From positions 73,561 to 137,498 of the forward strand of contig JAKCWW010000198.1 in the NCBI GenBank assembly GCA_026260175.1: 63,938 nucleotides of DNA, given 5' to 3'. Shown piece after piece: positions 59,091 to 63,938 of this stretch; within the stretch, counting starts at the first letter, position 1, and each line of letters opens with the position of its first letter. The DNA comes from Reticulitermes lucifugus. Taxonomy: Eukaryota; Arthropoda; Insecta; Blattodea; Rhinotermitidae. The translations under genes and the position numbers were made by a program. The notes below the pieces were generated by a model. The model was not told where the DNA came from, ran no database searches, and saw only the letters and a program-made list of their open reading frames with translations.

Positions 59091-60544
59091 TTCACAGGAA
59101 ACACGTTACTTCCACATTAGGAAGAGAAATTTGTTAATGCTTTTAGATAAATAATCGCTCTTCCCTATGAGAATCATAAGAAACATCAAAATACAAGCTG
59201 CTCGCAAAGTTCACGATTTGTTAATATTAGTCAAATAGAAAATACAATAAAATCGACAACACACAACAACAGCAACAACACCATTCTTTAAAGTGTTAAA
59301 GCATAAAACGTATCTCATTCTTAAAAGATTTAATAAGATAATCTTCACTGTTGCATGGGAATATTTTTCCCCCTTTATGGCTCTGTCTTTTGGCACTGTC
59401 TCGCACGCACGTGCGTTGGGGGTGAGGGGGTGCCACAGCTCTAATTTCCTGCCGCCCGTCACCAGGAGGGCCAACATGACACTGTAGGGTGGTCCTACAT
59501 TTCCCTAGCGTCTAGAATCAAGCTGGCCAGCTAATGTCCAAAGAGAGGGGGCTGGAAATGAGGGAAATCGTCATTGTGACAGGGGAGGATATTACTGCGA
59601 CACCCCGCTTTTTTCGCATACTCTATAGAATGGGTTATGTTAAGAGAAGTGGAAATAGGTTGGGCTGCATTGTACAGTTCTGTAGTCTGGTTTACATCGA
59701 TTGGCTATCACCGTTAGAATTAACCTACATAAACAAACATTGTAATATTGTACGTGCTTAACATCTCATGCAGAATGCAATTATTCTGTCCGTCAAACCA
59801 CGCATTACAATATACGTTCATGGACTTTCTCTTATTATTCCCAGTTCCGATGAATGTGGTTATTATCTAGTTATCTGCAGTTAATCAGATAAAAGGTGTC
59901 CTAAACGGTCAGCTAGAGGCTTTCTTTTTTATGCCGGAAGTTTCATTTCCATTTTATACACAATTAATGGCATCCAGTGACAGGCGGAAGAGGAACTAAC
60001 TGACAGTCATACGAAATAATGCTGCGTGTTAACTGTCCATCAACTATATATTATATGTCTATATTTCATATGAATTCTCGATCTAAGGAATGGCTCAAGT
60101 ACTTAAAACTCTGTCGACTGATTAGGCTTAATACAATAGCGTGCATCTAAATTATCCATTTTTATAAAAACAGAAAACAACCGACAACCGCGGTCGAATA
60201 GTTCAAACTACATATTCAGGGTTTCCTCGGTTAAAATCTGGACCCAGAGACTGGTTACAGTACCAGAGATGTTTGGTGGTTTTCCTCAGTTCCTCTATGA
60301 ATATCCTGCCATGGAATCTCAAATTATATAGCGACTGCTTAGGTTCAGCTTATTTGCAATTTTTGTTTTTGTGTTAAGCATGGTTCCTTTCGCTGCTACG
60401 TAAGCGTAATTTGTTACCTAAACCACAAGAAGTAACAAGAACAAACAAAGGTAAAAAAGTAAAGTTGTCCTTGTCCGCGTTATGAAGGCATATAGGGGGA
60501 GTGGAAGTACATCTCCACTCATTCTGAACCTCGAAAACAGATGG

Positions 60545-60760
60545 GGCTCAGTAGTCAACTTCAAGCCACAACCGCTTTACCCCCGGGGAAAAAACCTCGG
60601 TTGCTATTGAATGGGAGGCTGGGTGGGCCCCAGAGCTGGTCTGGACGTTTTGGAGAAGAGAAAACCTCTTGCCTCTGCCGGGATTCTATACTTGGACCGT
60701 CCAATCTGTAAAGAGTCGATATACCGACTACGCTATCCCAGCTCCCGTATACGAACCAAT
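60545..60760 (-). mobile_element. tRNA-derived SINE, third family
   Basis: On the minus strand, GGGAGCTGGGATAGCGTAGT then CGGTATATCGACTC carries an A box (TAGCGTAGTCGG). A degraded B box (GTATAGAATCC) follows. The body continues AACCTCGG... with reverse complement CCGCTTTACCCCCGGGG, shared with 27590-27715. Confidence 0.7.
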
Positions 60761-61169
60761 ATGGGTAGTACTTGATTATTCGCTGACGATTACTCACTTT
60801 TAGGAGAAATTTTACATTGTATCTTCTTAGTTACTATATTCTAGCTTTTGTACTGGATACCAAGGCACAGTTCCTTAAGAAGAATGATGAGGAATGTAAG
60901 ATCATGGCAGCGGAAACAAATTTGTTTAGCAATTTTTTATGCGCAGTATTGTACCTCTCCAGACATCTGTCATAATCTATCATATTACGAGATACAAATA
61001 TGCTTCGTGACATAATTACGTACAAAAATGTTTGCAAGAACAAGTATCAGAATCCAGCCTACAACATGAAGATTTGTGTGATCTTCCAATCACAGTATTT
61101 CGCAATGCACCCTCCTCCACGTATATTAACGGTCTTCGGCGCATTATCCAACCAAATAACTAACTCCTT

Positions 61170-61470
61170 AGAGCAGAGTCCTTCTTGAGAAGCTAACAGG
61201 TCATCAGCTAGTCAAGAAATTCCCTGCATTTTATGGAACCTGAAAGTTCATTACCGCATTCACAAGAGCCCGCCACCCGCCCCTATCATCAGCCAAATCA
61301 ATCCAGTCCATGCCCCCCATCCCACTTCTTGAATATCCATTTAAATATCATCCTCCCATCTACGCCTGGATCTTCCAAGTACATTAACCTACACACACAT
61401 AAAATACTGACAGGTGGTAAGCAGGCCTACATTACTGAGAGTAGGCTGACTACCGGGTGTCTACAAGACG
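61170..61470 (-). mobile_element. LINE 3'-end fragment
   Basis: The plus-strand shadow frame [20 protein letters not shown]...HLNIILPSTPGSSKYINLHT is the antisense of the LINE ORF2 C-terminus seen at 3345 and 7655. The flanking GAAGCTAACAGGTCATCAGC marks the 3' end of the element. Confidence 0.5.
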
Positions 61471-61654
61471 ACTACGTCCATTGAGCAGCACTCTTCTTGG
61501 GTAACGAATGGCTACTCAGCCATTCCGTATTTCCGTACTGTTGTGGAATCCGCAGGTTCATTTTCGTGTAACCAAGAGGCTGTCTCTGGTCGCTAATTAG
61601 AGTCAGAAGAATTCAGTACATATCCTTACTTCCATTAAGATTACTCTCTTATGG

Positions 61655-61735
61655 GATGTGGCAACATGTAGTCTGGTACATGTATGACGACGTTTCAGAT
61701 AAAAACACCGTCTTCCATCTTTAGGGCATATCAAT
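61655..61735 (-). repeat. ACGTC-type hammerhead-like remnant
   Basis: The minus strand carries CUAAAGAUGG, a spacer, CUGAAACGUCGUCAUACAUG, then CATGTTGCCACATCCCATAA. G5 of the core is changed to A and stem II is weak, so it is an old copy. Confidence 0.35.
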
Positions 61736-62865
61736 CTGAATGTAGTGATCCTAGTTGATTTGATTACCATAATAATGCATGGCGTATAATACAAAATACG
61801 ACGTTGTTCTTCAAGCATTTCGTTTTACTTTCTCCTTCTTAGGCCCAGCATCCTCTACTTAGGCTCAATCTATGTCATTCCTTAACCTGAGAAACCAGCT
61901 TTTATATTGCACCACCCCCTTGTGGTATAGATATATCAAAGGGTGGAAGCGATCGGGTAGCACAAGTAAATGAAATATACAGAATTCAACAATCTAAAAT
62001 TTAATAGCTAACAAAAACACCAACAGAAAAATGACCTTTGCTCGCCCTCCCTGAATGACATTACAATTCGCTCATAGTGTGACCCATACAGCAATACAAA
62101 TTACCTTCTGAGCGACATCAGGATCTAGTACCAAAAAACAGAAAATAAGCACAAACAATACCATACCCAACAAGCTAAGACCATGATGTCGCTCCAGGAG
62201 TCGTACTGGAAACGCTATAATCGAAACGTAATTTTGATGAACAAGACCGGAACAGAATTTAGTAGTGTTGCTCCTTTGAGCACCTTATAGCAGACTGACT
62301 GACTCTCCTCACTCTCCTCAAGAGCTCAGGTACACGTAGGGTTAGAAGACCGGAAATTGGGAGAGGGGAGGTAAGTTAGTGGATGACGAGGAAAACCCAG
62401 TTTGGTGACGTGGAACATTGACCACGTTACGTAGCCACGGCACAATTTTCGTTGGAGAATTGTGTAATTCACTTAAGGTATAAAGAGTGTGAATAATTCA
62501 ATATTTATTATAACAAAACCTTCGTAAATTATTCTTTAAAGTTTTATTGGTCTATTCTCTATACGTATGGATTCACATAGGCCATGAGCTTGAAAATTAT
62601 TGCAACTACCTCGGGGACGGAAATAGATGAATGAGTCACAAAAAGTACAAAATTCATTACTGTTAAATCTAAACCGGAACGTTAGACGAAAATAGAATTC
62701 CATTCCTCACGCCGCACTTTGGAATATTTGTGTCATTCTAAGTAGGGAATCTCGAGATAAAAGAAGCATTCTAAAAACTCGCGGCAAAGTAAATTCAAAT
62801 TTCACAGTAGATAGTTGTTGGTCAAGCTGTCCAAGAAGAATTCTTCTGGGACTGCTTGGCCTTTG

Positions 62866-62985
62866 AGGATGAGGCCGAGAGGCTGTCCCGAAACTTAGGT
62901 AACTAACTACCATTCAACGCTGCGTAACATCCCAGAAGAGCAAAGACCTCATTTACACCGCGGCGGAAGCCTAAAATCACCCATA
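62866..62985 (+). repeat. ACGTC-type terminus, diverged
   Basis: TTTGAGGATGAGGCC...CTGTCCCGAAACTTAGGTAAC leads into CAACGCTGCGTAACATCCCA and CACCGCGGCGGAAGCC. It is the same order of blocks as 1-130, with ACGTC changed to ACTTA. Confidence 0.5.
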
Positions 62986-63059
62986 CTTTTAGTAATTAAC
63001 TATGGATCCATGTCTGTGTGATTGACTTCTAACGAGGTGTCTGTCTGATAGTCAGGCTA

Positions 63060-63310
63060 TGTGGATCGCATTTACTGCTTTAAGAAGCCCAACGGTTTGT
63101 TGCTGTGTTCACAGAATCCCACCATTGGACCCTATATTGAGCCATATAAATCCATTTCTCATCCCCATGTTTTGTATATTTATTCAATATTATTATTCCA
63201 TCTGCTCTTTGGTCTCCACAGTGCTCTGTTAGTTTCAGATATTTCTACTAAATTCTCCTCTCTCCCTTACGTGTTACGTGTGCTCCGGATTTTTATCACG
63301 CCTTTTATAT
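63060..63310 (-). mobile_element. LINE 3'-end fragment, diverged
   Basis: TTCACAGAATCCCACCATTGG...TATTGAGCCATATAAATCC follows the same antisense block order as 61170-61470, with many substitutions and no sense-strand reading frame. Confidence 0.4.
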
Positions 63311-63764
63311 AATGGCCCTATGAATTTAAAATATAAAATTTGAAAAGGGGGCAAAACACTGATTAAATTACATATTCGTTCCAACACTCTTTTTAATCCG
63401 TCTGTCCGAAAAACCTCAGACGTTTAACACCCTGGATTTGTGGGCCCCATTTCGGTACATGTTTTTACGCTTATGTGAATTTTCATTTCGGCTACAAATA
63501 ATTGCTAACGAAATAATACATGTACAGGCAAGTAGTGGTCGTCTTTATTGGGCAGTCTTCTACGCAACACGGTCTGTAAAGTTGTTACTGACACGGGATC
63601 CACAATTATTAAATTTAAATATCAATCTCATTGTCCAGGCATAGATCTGTACATTTCTGTGTCTTTACCAATTTAAATACGAACTCGTGGGGGCGTGCAG
63701 TAAAACCAAGTATGAAACTTTATTTAATTTCGTGTATTCCTTTTAAAGTTACGATGAGTAACAC

Positions 63765-63765
<1 letters not shown>

Positions 63766-63795
<30 letters not shown>
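63766..63795. repeat. (AGTT)n microsatellite
   Basis: Seven AGTT units. The remaining 63797-63938 is GC-richer (GCTCCAATCGCGGAGCATTG, CCAGAGCCATCTGGCAG) and looks like another repeat cut by the window end. I cannot classify it. Confidence 0.85.
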
Positions 63796-63938
63796 CCCCT
63801 TGTCGCTCCAATCGCGGAGCATTGGGGGCCTCCTTTCGAAGGTTTATATGGTCATGTGCGCTGATGTAGCGGGTGACCAGCCCATTGACCGCACAAGTTC
63901 TACTCAATCCTGATGTGACTGCCAGAGCCATCTGGCAG

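Larger units (their letters stand above)
55510..63938. other. Gene-free distal flank
   Basis: Beyond the repeats listed, no coding region is supported. The stretches 55510-56530, 57590-58740, 59100-60540 and 61740-62860 contain only short open frames without domains. A GC-rich island with many G runs lies at 59395-59480. Confidence 0.6.

Overview
This window is eukaryotic and almost certainly from an insect with a large, repeat-rich genome. The best fit is a cockroach or another blattodean. It holds AT-rich DNA, short coding exons with GT/AG splice sites, introns of 21 kb and 11 kb, and many retroelement pieces of kinds common in cockroach assemblies. The species call rests on recognition of repeats and was not searched. 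No bacterial-style genes, operons, rRNA, functional tRNA gene or CRISPR array were seen.

The only host gene I can support is the 3' half of the tyrosine-kinase domain of a discoidin domain receptor (Ddr), on the plus strand. Its four exons are 6873-7058, 28038-28130, 39414-39555 and 41316-41618, the last ending in a TAA stop. Splice phases agree at all three junctions, giving 240 residues from the alphaC region to the C-terminus. The exons for the glycine loop, membrane segment, discoidin domain and signal peptide must lie upstream of base 1 or were not recognisable. The DFG motif reads DHA.

Region by region: 1-6872 is upstream intron or flank, with retroelement tails, a minisatellite and ribozyme-like repeats. 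Intron 7059-28037 is packed with LINE tails, tRNA-derived SINEs, a hAT-type MITE with a perfect 8-bp target duplication, a 209-bp-armed foldback, a second foldback, three copies of an undescribed interspersed repeat and an assembly gap. Intron 28131-39413 carries another copy of that repeat, LINE tails and a SINE. Intron 39556-41315 holds a second gap, inside a SINE. From 41619 to about 49.5 kb the sequence is AT-rich and comparatively poor in recognisable repeats, so a long 3' UTR is possible. From 53.9 to 55.5 kb lies a decayed LINE reverse transcriptase. The rest to 63938 is SINEs, LINE tails and tandem repeats.

The most interesting layer is a set of hammerhead-ribozyme motifs (206-251 minus, 22696-22741 plus, 24749-24792 minus, 10559-10603 minus, with broken copies elsewhere). 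They have a CUGANGA core, one extra U, a stem II hairpin and GAA. A self-complementary stem III such as ACAUGU replaces the usual hairpin, followed by A17 and a matching stem I. This is what a ribozyme that cleaves as a dimer would look like, and it points to Penelope-like elements or their small non-autonomous retrozyme relatives. Two loci carry these ribozymes as head-to-head inverted pairs forming long foldbacks. Several short, perfect palindromes unrelated to these families are a second, separate signal.
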